Positions 9,601 to 17,341 of a DNA stretch of 64,000 nt are shown piece by piece. This DNA comes from Gemmatimonadota bacterium (GTDB lineage Bacteria > Latescibacterota > UBA2968), in NCBI GenBank assembly GCA_002714465.1, contig PAXL01000046.1, forward strand, positions 64,797 through 128,796, read 5' to 3'. The notes under the pieces are model-generated. The model saw nothing but the letters and a program-made list of their open reading frames with translations, ran no database searches and was not told the DNA's origin. A program made the translations under genes and the position numbers. Positions within the stretch are counted from its first letter, which is position 1. Every line of letters starts with the position of its first letter.

Positions 9601-9963
9601 ATCCGGGAGGAGATTCCGTCCCTGATCAAGCCGGTCGCGGACGTGGACCGAGGCCAAGTCCATGTCTGCGCCGTAGTCGAACTCGACTCGGGTGGACGAG
9701 CGGCTACCGTATGAGCTCGAGCTGAGGCCCTTGATGCCGGTCAGTGTGCCCAAGACTTCTTCGATTGGGCGACTGATGTTTCGTTCGATTTCCTCGGGAG
9801 ACGACGAAGGGTAATTCACTTCTATATAGATGGCCGGGAAGGTCAGGTCCGGCAGATACTCGAGGGGGAGGCGGAAGAGGGAGATCGCACCCAGCACGAT
9901 CACACTCAGGGCGACCATGGTCGTGGTGATCGGTTTTCTTATTGCGGACTCGGAAAGGTTCAC
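6679..9963 (-). CDS. RND-family efflux transporter permease (AcrB/HAE-1-like)
   Basis: Proton-driven inner-membrane pump subunit of 1094 aa. It begins with the typical SAIRKPITTTMVALSVIVLG helix, has two large periplasmic loops, and about twelve membrane helices in two halves. The TM4 motif reads GMLVDPAVVALEN, where AcrB has two consecutive Asp; the second is Pro here. The TM10 region reads VVNNGIVFVDHIN, with Asn where AcrB has the relay Lys. Such changes occur in distant RND subgroups, so the coupling residues differ from AcrB. No membrane-fusion protein or outer-membrane factor is adjacent; the upstream gene is a small unknown protein. ATG at 9963 is preceded by a very AT-rich stretch that may hold the promoter. 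Substrate unknown. Confidence 0.93.
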   Translation of the reverse strand: MNLSESAIRKPITTTMVALSVIVLGAISLFRLPLEYLPDLTFPAIYIEVNYPSSSPEEIERNISRPIEEVLGTLTGIKGLSSSSYGSRSSTRVEFDYGADMDLASVHVRDRLDQGRNLLPDDVERIEIRRWNTEDWPILEYSVTWAGENQDELASVYKQIIHPRLQRLDGVGSVELEGLDERALLVQVDQNSMNAHGLDMRRLNNTIRNNNTNISAGYVSDGGKRIAVRAMGEFERVDDIRRLPLSDEIEVQDVASVTYDYPEKKRFERLDGRPAVTLEVRKASMANMVTTSALVNAELTAIIEEVGAERLKMQLIRDRATDVTKGISSLAQSAIMGGLLAIGVIFVFLRNFRSTVIIGAAIPVSVLCVFVIMYLFRQFAEATITLNLISMMGMMVAIGMLVDPAVVALENIFRKRYDTGISAFQAAIQGAREIGLPVVAASLTTICVFVPMIFITDSRSTMFMRDFAITVVISVMASLVVALTIVPLAASRAFAEGSERIDRFLKSLLAAGAFCMIAWGVSIKGAGETTTWLIDGVTWVLAGFGSLEWPAWAGLAAGFLTPAALILRFRRLGLKGFYERVIRVTLRYRWTTVALACLILAAGFHVYGLIEKSPYRWQPSRRVTFTVEVPRNYDTAAALDLFQKCEEILLPMKKDMDIKAISSRFSNRRSNRLTLYLVDAEQGQWTTDQVKRKVAAVLPKDIPGVRFKTGRSWGSSSTGVGVEIKGRSQDILNMIAEDVELNMHGLTGVHDVESSLESGTEEIRVSVNRQRAQRLGLSPRQIATTIATALGTRGNSKFKTDDSEIDITVQLREEDRATLDQLMNAQFESDQGELVSFSSLADFNYAKGPNTIRRDDRMSTVTIFANTEESAKFRAGMQMMRRMNSVPLPRGYTWQMDRSFRWMQQEQNEGNFTMLFAALLIYIIMASLFESYVHPFTIMFTIGFAFIGVAVGLYSFNVTMDSNASYGLLILFGIVVNNGIVFVDHINRYRREGLPRRFAIIQGGKDRLRPILMTATTTILGLAPLVIPMIYGQAEGNARRWGPIGLVVISGLFASTILTLILLPTVYSLMDDLSFWIKRTIATARYSSSAKAAS

Positions 9964-10050
9964 GTAGACCCCAGAGATATAAAATAGTGTTTACTAACTT
10001 TAATATATAGGCTTAGCGTGGTCTCGATCAAGATGTGAGGCGAAATCTGA

Positions 10051-10311
10051 TTAGCTAGCCGACTCTGAGTTGAGTGATGTGTCCCGGTAAAGAAGTCGCC
10101 TCAGTGTCTTGGAGGGCTGTCTGCGCTGGCGAATCGCGGTTATCAAAGTTTCGAAGCTCCCTTCGGGCCCGGCCTGATGAGGACCTATGTGATCTGCCGT
10201 ATTCTTGAGGCGATTTTCGATGTCGACGCCCGGCTCCGGCGGATAGATCGGAAGGCTTTGCCCCGTGGCGACTCGCTGCTTTTGAAGCGCTCGGCGCTTA
10301 GATTGGGGCAT
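10051..10311 (-). CDS. Small hypothetical protein upstream of the RND pump
   Basis: An 86 aa protein I do not recognise. It begins with a basic segment (MPQSKRRALQKQR), has a Pro-rich centre (LPIYPPEPG) and ends in a charged helical region (FETLITAIRQRRQPSKTLRR). ATG at 10311 has GGAAGG about 8 bases upstream. A longer frame back to 10509 reads as out-of-family Arg-rich sequence and is not supported. No signal peptide or membrane helix is visible. It is co-oriented with the pump gene 87 bases downstream. Confidence 0.4.
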   Translation of the reverse strand: MPQSKRRALQKQRVATGQSLPIYPPEPGVDIENRLKNTADHIGPHQAGPEGSFETLITAIRQRRQPSKTLRRLLYRDTSLNSESAS

Positions 10312-10700
10312 CTTCCTAGTCCTTCCGGTCCTGATGATGATGCGGCATGACGCCGGTAACCGTGGGCTGTCGCAGGCCGTTGTCAGCCGGCGTATTCGAG
10401 TTCCGTCTGAGTGGGGCAACGGGAGGCGGGTGTGAATCCAGGCCGACGCCATCCAGCTAAGCTCGAATCGACGCGGCACTCGTGAAAGTAGTGTATCTAG
10501 GTCGAACATGCAGTTCCGCGTAGGAAGCTCCGGCGAGATCTGGCTGGTGGCCGCAATGGATATCTGGTCTGGCGATCTGAAATCGAGGTTTCAGTCCGAT
10601 GTCTGTCGGGGGGGCACATTTTTGGGGGTCCTCAAGCTGTTGTCGCTAGATATCTGCTGGGCTAGGTTGTCGCACCCCGTTACTGCCGGTATTATGACGT
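10312..10700. other. 389-base divergent spacer, no gene supported
   Basis: This lies between the small minus-strand gene and the plus-strand OGG1-like gene and should hold both promoters. A 68-codon plus-strand frame inside it has no ribosome site and no protein-like composition. I see no clear hairpin or repeat. Confidence 0.5.
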
Positions 10701-11795
10701 ATGGCCTCTCCTGAATGTTACGGAAATTACGCGTCAGGTAAACTGCTATGTCAGTCGTGCTACACTTCAAAAAAGTGCGCGCAGGCGAGTCGAGAGAAAC
10801 AAGAGGACATGTTGCAACTTGTTGTGCCTCAGATTCTTGAGGGAAGAATAGAAACTTCTAGATTCAGCTTGGCTCTGACGCTTTACAGCGGCCAAACTTT
10901 CCGCTGGGGACGTGACCATGACGGATGGTGGAAAGGAATCGCTTACGGAGTAGTCTTGCGCCTGAAGCAGCAAGATGATGTCGTGCATTACTTTGCCTCG
11001 GCGAACAAGGTCTCGACTTATGACGGCGAAAAAGACATTGAGGATTTCCTGCGCTGGTATCTAAGGCTTGATGAGGATCCGAAGGTGCGTGTGCCGAGGG
11101 GGGATCGATATCTGCGTCGAGCACGTGACCGCATGAGGGGTTTCCGGTTCGTCCGTCAGGAGCCGTTGGAATGCATCGTATCCTACATCCTGAGCGTTCA
11201 GGCGCACATGAGTCTGACCAAACAGCGGATACAGTTTCTTTCCCAGATATTGGGTCAACCCATCAGGTTCGGAGAAGAGGACTACTGGTCGTTTCCGGAT
11301 GTGGATGCATTAGCCCTGCTGGACGAGGACTACTACAGACACCAGCGATTCGGCTGGCGGTCGAAGTTTTTGCCCACGAGCACACGCTTTATCCGGGATC
11401 TGGCGCGTAAGAATCGCAAGGAGACACCGGATCTCAGTTTGGCAGAATGGCGCTCATTGGTTGATAAACTGGTCGATACGCCGAACTCAGGCATCGGACT
11501 GAAGGTCGCCAAGTGTATCGATCTCTTCTCCCTCGGGCGTCTGAACGCAGTCCCGGTCGATACTTGGGTGAGGAAGATGGCGGCGGATTGGTACGGGGTC
11601 GAGGGTACGGATGCGCGGATCTGTGCCTGGGCAGAGAACCGGGGTGGACGACACGCCGGATACTGGGGCGAGTATCTATTTGCCCACTACCGGGAGCTCA
11701 ATGCTCCGTCTCTTGATGACCGCGTGCTTTCGTTCGCGGCTTCAGATGCATCTTCCTCCATACTTCCCTTTGAACGACGAGGATGCGAAGGATAA
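10701..11795 (+). CDS. OGG1-like 8-oxoguanine DNA glycosylase/AP lyase with N-terminal Cys4 motif
   Basis: Base-excision repair enzyme of the HhH-GPD superfamily, 364 aa. The OGG-type N-terminal domain shows YSGQTFRWGR, the strand in which OGG1 enzymes read the oxidised base. The helix-hairpin-helix is TPNSGIGLKVAKCIDLFSLG, with the catalytic Lys at about residue 268. The essential Asp is at about 287 in AVPVDTWVRKMA. An extra N-terminal segment has four Cys at residues 6, 17, 20 and 26 (C-x10-C-x2-C-x5-C), like a small zinc-binding knuckle found in other proteins but not usual in OGG1. ATG at 10701 is chosen because it includes this motif. The ribosome site is weak. Confidence 0.85.
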   Translation: MASPECYGNYASGKLLCQSCYTSKKCAQASREKQEDMLQLVVPQILEGRIETSRFSLALTLYSGQTFRWGRDHDGWWKGIAYGVVLRLKQQDDVVHYFASANKVSTYDGEKDIEDFLRWYLRLDEDPKVRVPRGDRYLRRARDRMRGFRFVRQEPLECIVSYILSVQAHMSLTKQRIQFLSQILGQPIRFGEEDYWSFPDVDALALLDEDYYRHQRFGWRSKFLPTSTRFIRDLARKNRKETPDLSLAEWRSLVDKLVDTPNSGIGLKVAKCIDLFSLGRLNAVPVDTWVRKMAADWYGVEGTDARICAWAENRGGRHAGYWGEYLFAHYRELNAPSLDDRVLSFAASDASSSILPFERRGCEG

Positions 11796-11930
11796 GCAGA
11801 TTTTTACGCGATTCTCGCAGCTGCAGGCCCTGACCATCTTTTCTATCTTCTGAAATCCCAACTCAACCCGATCATTCTTGCCCGATTCGTGAAGAATTGA
11901 AGGCACAAAGCACTTTGGTCAGAAGACGAG

Positions 11931-11943
11931 ACCGTTAAACGGT
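11931..11943. promoter_or_regulatory. 13-base palindrome upstream of the alpha/beta hydrolase gene
   Basis: ACCGTT-A-AACGGT is a perfect inverted repeat located 21 bases upstream of the GTG start at 11965. Its size and place fit a regulator binding site, but it is single-copy and short, so chance is not excluded. Confidence 0.25.
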
Positions 11944-11964
11944 TACTCAAGGGGGCAGAGTGAT

Positions 11965-12645
11965 GTGAATATCGAACGACTCAGTTTCAGGGCCACGGAG
12001 AGGAGGGAAGAAGTCACGGGGCTGTGGGCGTATCCGGTTGGTGCGACCCACACGCTGGTCCTGTCACACGCAGCAAGCACGAACATCGAACACGCATCGA
12101 TGGTCGCGATAGCAGAAGCCCTTTATGCAGTCGGCATTGCAACATTTAGATACAACTTCCCATATATGGAGAAGGGTGGAGGCGGTCTCGACGGAAGGAG
12201 AACGTGCTACGAGGCGGTCCGGTCAGCTGTTGCCAAGGCTGGAGAGCTCTCGGATCTGCCGAGACTTGCCGGAGGCAGGTCGTTTGGTGGCCGGATGACG
12301 TCGATGGCCGTCGCGGAGCAACCAATCGAGGGATTGTCTGGAATTGTCTTTTACGCCTTCCCCCTGCATTCGGCGAAGAAACCGTCGATCGATCGGGCGG
12401 AACATCTTGCAGACGTCGGATTGCCTATCCTGTTTTTGTCAGGAAAACGCGACGCGCTCGCCGAGATGCACCTTCTCAAGCCGGTCGTTGATGGGCTGGA
12501 TCAGGCGACCCTGCAAGTCATCGGTATGGCGGATCACTCTTTCAAGGTGCTCAAGCGGTCGGGGATCACCGAGGAAGAGGTGCAACGGATAGCGGCGGAG
12601 GCAGTGAGAGAGTGGGCAAATGGAAATTGGCAATTGGAAAAATAG
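11965..12645 (+). CDS. KANL3/Tex30-like alpha/beta hydrolase
   Basis: Predicted soluble hydrolase of 226 aa with the alpha/beta fold of the KANL3/Tex30 or dienelactone-hydrolase-like group. The oxyanion region reads LVLSHAASTN, the nucleophile elbow is AGGRSFGGRM, the acid lies in LSGKRDAL, and the catalytic His in MADHSF. No signal peptide is seen, so it acts in the cytoplasm. The start is GTG at 11965, after a GGGGGCAG stretch. It is monocistronic and converges with the acetyltransferase-like gene. Substrate unknown; members of this group are often poorly characterised. Confidence 0.8.
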   Translation: MNIERLSFRATERREEVTGLWAYPVGATHTLVLSHAASTNIEHASMVAIAEALYAVGIATFRYNFPYMEKGGGGLDGRRTCYEAVRSAVAKAGELSDLPRLAGGRSFGGRMTSMAVAEQPIEGLSGIVFYAFPLHSAKKPSIDRAEHLADVGLPILFLSGKRDALAEMHLLKPVVDGLDQATLQVIGMADHSFKVLKRSGITEEEVQRIAAEAVREWANGNWQLEK

Positions 12646-12740
12646 AAAATGCGGCAGGAGAGCTAAACGGTATGTCCGAATCGAAGCGGGTTCCGGCATA
12701 CCAATGCCGACTCACCTTTCCCGGTCTTCTCTACTGGCTC

Positions 12741-14024
12741 TTAGTCTCTCAGATATCTCGGATTCCCAAACCCGTCATTCACCACGTGGCTTCGCGCCGG
12801 TATCTCAGAGTTGTCCGGGATCACCAGATTAAGTTCCGTGCTGTTCTCGATGACGGTTCCATCCCCGACGCGAACGCCATCGCCAAGGCAGATCTGTCCG
12901 GGGGCCGCAGCCCCGCTCAACACCGTGCCAATAACGACGGTCGAGGCGATGCGGCAGTTCTCTTTTATCTCCACATATCCGTAGACCTGGCTGTTGATCC
13001 CGATGCTGGAGCGATTCCCGATCTGCACGGGGCCCAGTAACTGGGCATCCGTTCCGATCTGCACAAAGTCTCCGATGACTGGATGTCGCTGGCGGACCTT
13101 GTCGCTGATCCCGCCGAGTGTGCAAGGGTAGACCACACAGCCTTGGCCGATAACGCCCGTCTGGCCCGTTGTCAGGCCCCTGTGAGGGTGCTCGAAGAAG
13201 TTTGCGTCGCCTATACGAGTCTCGGGATGCAGGTCAGCCTGATAGTATCGGCCACCTAGTTCTGCGATCGCTCTCGGGAGTAAGGGGACGGGTTCGCCAG
13301 AAACGCCGTCGAGTGATTCGGACGGACGGCTACCGGTGAGTGCGTGAGCTGTGTCGTGATAGAACAGCACGCGCCAACCGGGATACGAGCTGACGACGAG
13401 TTGCATCTGATAGTCAAAGGCGTAGTCGAGGTCCTGTGTCTTCAGGTAATCACGATAGACATCGAACGTGCGTTCGCGGATGGCTTCATCGATCGAGGCC
13501 TTGAAGCCGAGCGACGATAGCCGATCGGCGTCAAGATTGCTTCTCAAGGAGACATAGGCATCCCACACGGCCGGGTCCTTGAGTGAGGCGAACCTGTTCC
13601 ACATTGCCCGATCCTTAAACGATGGAAGGTCACCAAGCAAGGAGAAAGTCGTCTGAATTGCGCGGGACTCCACGTCTGCGCTGGGTCCTTCTACAGCCAG
13701 CAGGGATTGGGCGATCATCGCGTAGACCTGGTCGCCAATCTCCTCGATGCCGTGTTCGAAATCTAGGGCATCACCCGACTCGGTAGCATTGTGTGATCCC
13801 GGAGCCGCGCATTCGAGAAGGTTGCCCAAGACTGTTTCCAGGAGATCACGGTTCACGAAGCCGCGTCCTGATCGCTGGGAAAGGATACCTCTACTGACAG
13901 GATCAATCCGAAGTGCGTCCAGCTCTTCGGACGTGTAGATGGGTCTAAGAAGCTTGAGAAGTCTGTTCAGAAGCGGTCGCTTCTCCTTCTCGTATGAGGT
14001 GTTGAAGAGGGAGCTGCTGCTCAT
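12741..14024 (-). CDS. Serine O-acetyltransferase-like protein, long form
   Basis: A 427 aa protein whose C-terminal part (about residues 270-420) is a left-handed beta-helix of hexapeptide repeats. The segment DLHPETRIGDANFFEHPHRG followed by GQTGVIGQGCVVYPCTLGG is the CysE serine acetyltransferase pattern (DIHPGA...IDHPHG...GVTLGG). CysE makes O-acetylserine for cysteine synthesis and is usually about 270 aa. The N-terminal 250 residues are helical and longer than in CysE, resembling the long plant-like or EpsC-type variants only loosely. ATG at 14024 has GGAG 5-6 bases upstream. A TTGACA with 17-base spacing to a poor -10 lies at 14037-14065 on the same strand. Acceptor may be serine or another hydroxyl compound. 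Confidence 0.75.
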   Translation of the reverse strand: MSSSSLFNTSYEKEKRPLLNRLLKLLRPIYTSEELDALRIDPVSRGILSQRSGRGFVNRDLLETVLGNLLECAAPGSHNATESGDALDFEHGIEEIGDQVYAMIAQSLLAVEGPSADVESRAIQTTFSLLGDLPSFKDRAMWNRFASLKDPAVWDAYVSLRSNLDADRLSSLGFKASIDEAIRERTFDVYRDYLKTQDLDYAFDYQMQLVVSSYPGWRVLFYHDTAHALTGSRPSESLDGVSGEPVPLLPRAIAELGGRYYQADLHPETRIGDANFFEHPHRGLTTGQTGVIGQGCVVYPCTLGGISDKVRQRHPVIGDFVQIGTDAQLLGPVQIGNRSSIGINSQVYGYVEIKENCRIASTVVIGTVLSGAAAPGQICLGDGVRVGDGTVIENSTELNLVIPDNSEIPARSHVVNDGFGNPRYLRD

Positions 14025-14402
14025 GTAACTCCTTGTCTAATTTGTAGATCGGTTCACGTTGTCAAATAGTAGGCAATTCCGCACGACGGACAAGGGTCAC
14101 TCTATCCGTATTATGCTGGCTATGGGCTGATACCGGTCTTGGCCGGCTCAGCTATCTCACGCCTCGACGGGAAGAAGCCTCCTCGCCGCTTTTCCTCAGT
14201 ATTGCCCGGCAGAACTCCCTTTAATGCTGTTCAAAGCAATTACAAGCGCACGCAGCCCGCCTGCAGACTCTGGAAGTGGCCCAGTTCGGGTGGTAAGCAG
14301 TCATCGAAGATCGTGCATAGCGTCCAGGTTTTCTTCGCTCGTCACTGTTAGACGAAGAGAGACGGGAGCCTGCGGCGACGAGGAATATAACGTCACTACA
14401 TC
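14025..14402. other. 378-base spacer, no gene supported
   Basis: This lies between the epimerase-like gene and the acetyltransferase-like gene, both on the minus strand. It probably contains the promoter of the latter (TTGACA reading leftward at 14060-14065). Short frames on both strands lack ribosome sites. Confidence 0.5.
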
Positions 14403-15299
14403 CTAGACTAGGCTTCTGACATGTTCCTCGATGCCCTGCGCGAATGGTGTTTCTGGAGCCTTGGCTCCGGACTCCTGGAGCTGCTTCCGACTGTAGATCC
14501 TGTGGCACATGAAGGGAGCTGCACCCGGGTTCTCTGCGAGATGAGCCTGCACGCTCAGTTCTTCGATCGGGGCGGGCTCAACGCCGAGGACTCTTGCGAT
14601 CTCGTCATAGTAAGTTCTGGATTCAATGATATCGGGGCCTGCGGCGCTGAAGATTCGCCCGTAGGTAGCCTCGTTTCCAGCAAGACTTAAAAGAAGCACA
14701 GACAAGTCCCGTGCCAGGATAGGCTGCTGGAGGAAGCAACCGCCACCCACAAGCTTGAGCGTTTCACCCCTGTGGATTCGGGCCAGGATCTCGTCATCTC
14801 TACCGTGCAGAGGCAGACATCCTAGCTTGGACCCGGGTCCGTAGATGTGACAGGGGCGCAACACGGTCCACTGTGTACCTCCGAGGTCTGCCGCCTCCAG
14901 GATTCGTTCGCAAGTTCGCTTCTTTCCGCCATAACCCTCAGATGCGTAGTGATCGGTTTCCTCTGGCTGCGGGAAGGTCCTGTGCGCGGGGTCGAAAACG
15001 AAGTCGGTTGAGATGAAAGCGATCTGGGCAGCTCGATCTCTGAAGCATTCGACGTCCTGTTCGGCATCTGCTGGGTCGAATCCTATGCAGTCTACTACGA
15101 GATCCCAGTTCCCTTCAAGCGACGCGATTGTCTTTTCAAATGCCTGCCGGTCGCGTCGATTCGCAACGATCCCTTTGACTCCATCCGGCAGTGGTCGGTG
15201 GCCTCTGGTGACCACCTCAACTTCATGTCCATGACTCGTGGCTATCCTGGCCAATGTTCCGCTAACAAATCCGCTTCCGCCGATCGATAGCAATCGCAT
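14403..15299 (-). CDS. NAD-dependent epimerase/dehydratase-like protein
   Basis: An extended-SDR protein of 298 aa with an N-terminal nucleotide-binding motif LLSIGGSGFVSGTLA (G-x-x-G-x-x-x pattern). Further on are DLVVDCIGFDP, the strand FISTDFVF and the region YGGKKRTCERIL, where Y-x3-K is replaced by Y-G-G-K-K. The VLRPCHIYGPGS motif is typical of nucleotide-sugar epimerases and plant chloroplast CSP41-like proteins. ATG at 15299 has AGGAG 6 bases upstream; a longer frame to 15368 is not needed. Catalytic Tyr placement is uncertain, so it may bind NAD(P) without epimerase activity. It stands alone, with spacers of 378 and 731 bases around it. Confidence 0.8.
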   Translation of the reverse strand: MRLLSIGGSGFVSGTLARIATSHGHEVEVVTRGHRPLPDGVKGIVANRRDRQAFEKTIASLEGNWDLVVDCIGFDPADAEQDVECFRDRAAQIAFISTDFVFDPAHRTFPQPEETDHYASEGYGGKKRTCERILEAADLGGTQWTVLRPCHIYGPGSKLGCLPLHGRDDEILARIHRGETLKLVGGGCFLQQPILARDLSVLLLSLAGNEATYGRIFSAAGPDIIESRTYYDEIARVLGVEPAPIEELSVQAHLAENPGAAPFMCHRIYSRKQLQESGAKAPETPFAQGIEEHVRSLV

Positions 15300-16030
15300 G
15301 TCTGCTCCTTGTGCGTTCCGGGTATGCGTCCTCGGCAGAAACGTATTACGCACCGTAGACGAGCGCAAGGCGAGGGGAGGGTCAGCTGCCTGCGGAGCTG
15401 TGTTGGTGACTTTTTATCTGTAAGATCCGAGGGCAAGTAGCCAGAAAGCGGAGACGGACGGAGGGGGAGAACCACATCAGCCATTCGGCCCGATGTATCC
15501 GACCAGCTATCCGGGTTCAATCGAGAAAGTCACTCGGTCAAGCGTCACCACAGTGCGCTGATGTTAGCGCAGTCTACCATTGAGCGCTTCGGCGATGGCT
15601 GGGGTGGTTAGGTCTTGGCTAAGTTTTCAGTGAGGATTTGAGGGGTGGGTGCTCGTAGAGGAGTTAAATACGAAAACCATAGAAGAAAAGGATGAGGCCC
15701 GGGGATACACACAGGAACGGAGTCCACACCGCTTAGCCCTCAGCAGAGGCTAAGTTTACATCAGCAGTTCAGGGAACACCAGTTACGTGAACGCTCACTT
15801 TCAATACCCTATTGCAGGATCAGGAATAAACGAGATTCCACCATCGTCGATGGCCAGCGTTGTTTCCTGCAGATTCGCGAAGAGAGCAGGTTGTGCAGAT
15901 GCAGATTTCAGGACCTCGAGGTTTGGGGATGCCCAAGGCCTGTGGGGAAGGCTTTCCGGTGTGTCAGGCGTCGGCTAACTCCTCAAGATCGTCAAGAATC
16001 CCGGCATCCTTCGCTGTCATCAGGACGCCC
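15300..16030. other. 731-base spacer, no gene supported
   Basis: The spacer lies between two minus-strand genes. It contains a small hairpin CTTAGCC...GGCTAAG at about 15733-15754; the sequence GGCTAAGTTT of its right arm also occurs near 15616. An 18-codon minus-strand reading just past the enolase-family stop (15977-16033) looks protein-like (MTAKDAGILDDLEELADA). It could be an out-of-frame tail of that gene after a frameshift. The plus-strand frames here are shadows or low quality. Confidence 0.4.
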
Positions 16031-17173
16031 TCACCGATCGACCGTAACGCCGTAATGGCCTTCGACAAAAGGGAAGCGTTCCTCAAGATCGTCTGGGATT
16101 TCTACACCCAGACCGGGCGCATCGGGCAAGATCAGATGGCCATCTACGATCGCGGGTTTCTTCTCCAAGATGTCCCATTGCAGAGGGCCCTGAATCCGGC
16201 AGATCTCAAGGACGCGCGGATTTGGCAGGGCTGCAACAAGATGGCCATTTGCCATGGCCATAAGGCCGTTGTGCCAGGAATGCGGGCATAAGTCGACGCC
16301 AAACTCGGATGCGCGCTCAGCGATACGGTAACACTCGCTTATTCCACATACACCTGCATCCGGTTGGACAATCGCGAAAGCATTCTTCGCGAAGTAAGGC
16401 TCGAACTGCTCGATCCGTGTGAAGGGTTCGCCGCCCGTGATCGGCATGTCGACAGCTGCGTTCAGTCGCGCGTAACCTTCCGGCTCGCGTGGCATCGGTT
16501 CTTCGAACCACGTCCAACCCATTTCGTCGAGCGCTTTTGCGATCTGTAGCGATTCGTCCTCCGTTAGCCGACAGTTTCCGTCGAGCATCAGTTCCATCCG
16601 GTCGACGACAGCGTCGGTCACTTTCCGAGCTAGGTTGATGAACTGATCCACCGTGACGCCCGACCAGTCCCAGTGCGTACCGATTCGCATTTTGAAGGCA
16701 GTCCATCCTTCGTCGGCGTATCCGGTTGCTTCCCGCACTACCTGCTCGGGGTCCTCGTCCCAGTCGTACATACAGCCTGACGAGGCATAGACTCGAACCT
16801 TGTCAAGCGGATTCGCGGTCAGCAGTTCCGCGACCCTTTTCCCCTCTATCTTTCCGCGCAGATCCCATAGCGCACAGTCTATTCCCGCTATGGCTATGTC
16901 GGGAGCCCGGTCTCCACCCACAGGACGTGGTACGATGCTGGGATCAGATGGATCCTTCCCTATCAGTTTTTTTCCAAGCTCCGCGACACGTTCTTTGATC
17001 TTCGGCGGATCGCCATATGCGCAGGCTTCCCCGATGCCTCGCAGGTGTCCGTCCGTCTCAATGATGACTATTGCGCAGTCAGCCTTGATCGTAAGATACT
17101 TGGAGGTGAACCACTGGCGTTCGGGTTCGTGGAGACGAGAAAGGCAGAGGGTTCGGATGGATGTGATTTGCAA
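16031..17173 (-). CDS. Enolase-superfamily dehydratase, mandelate racemase subgroup
   Basis: Predicted sugar-acid dehydratase or racemase of about 380 aa. The N-terminal capping domain is followed by a TIM barrel with the expected residues. These are K-x-R at the end of strand two (FKMRIG), metal ligands in LMLDGN, WFEEPM and ITGGEPF, then VQPDAGVCG, and the general-base His in CPHSWHNG. These match the mandelate racemase group, which acts on D-mannonate, L-rhamnonate, tartrate and similar acids. I prefer TTG at 17173, giving MQITSIRTL, the usual family beginning; GTG at 17200 is the alternative. It is the last gene of an operon with three oxidoreductases and an isomerase-like protein, so it probably dehydrates the acid they produce. 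Confidence 0.88.
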   Translation of the reverse strand: MQITSIRTLCLSRLHEPERQWFTSKYLTIKADCAIVIIETDGHLRGIGEACAYGDPPKIKERVAELGKKLIGKDPSDPSIVPRPVGGDRAPDIAIAGIDCALWDLRGKIEGKRVAELLTANPLDKVRVYASSGCMYDWDEDPEQVVREATGYADEGWTAFKMRIGTHWDWSGVTVDQFINLARKVTDAVVDRMELMLDGNCRLTEDESLQIAKALDEMGWTWFEEPMPREPEGYARLNAAVDMPITGGEPFTRIEQFEPYFAKNAFAIVQPDAGVCGISECYRIAERASEFGVDLCPHSWHNGLMAMANGHLVAALPNPRVLEICRIQGPLQWDILEKKPAIVDGHLILPDAPGLGVEIPDDLEERFPFVEGHYGVTVDR

Positions 17174-17341
17174 TTTTTCATCTTTCTGGTTAGACCACAC
17201 GGAGCCTGGAGTATGGGTCAGAAAAACCCGGCAAGGTTCATGCGCAAACAGCTATTACTCTCCTCGCGTTTCTTCTGTGATGCGTTTTGAAAGCACTTCT
17301 TTTAACGCAATGCAGGCAGTGTTGCGCTAGATAGCGGCTAC

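Noticed and set aside
10508..10714. 68-codon plus-strand ORF before the OGG1-like gene
   Set aside because: No ribosome site, no family resemblance, and it overlaps the better gene start at 10701.
15860..16291. 143-codon plus-strand ORF overlapping the dehydratase gene end
   Set aside because: Most of it is antisense to the enolase-superfamily gene; the rest has no supporting signal.
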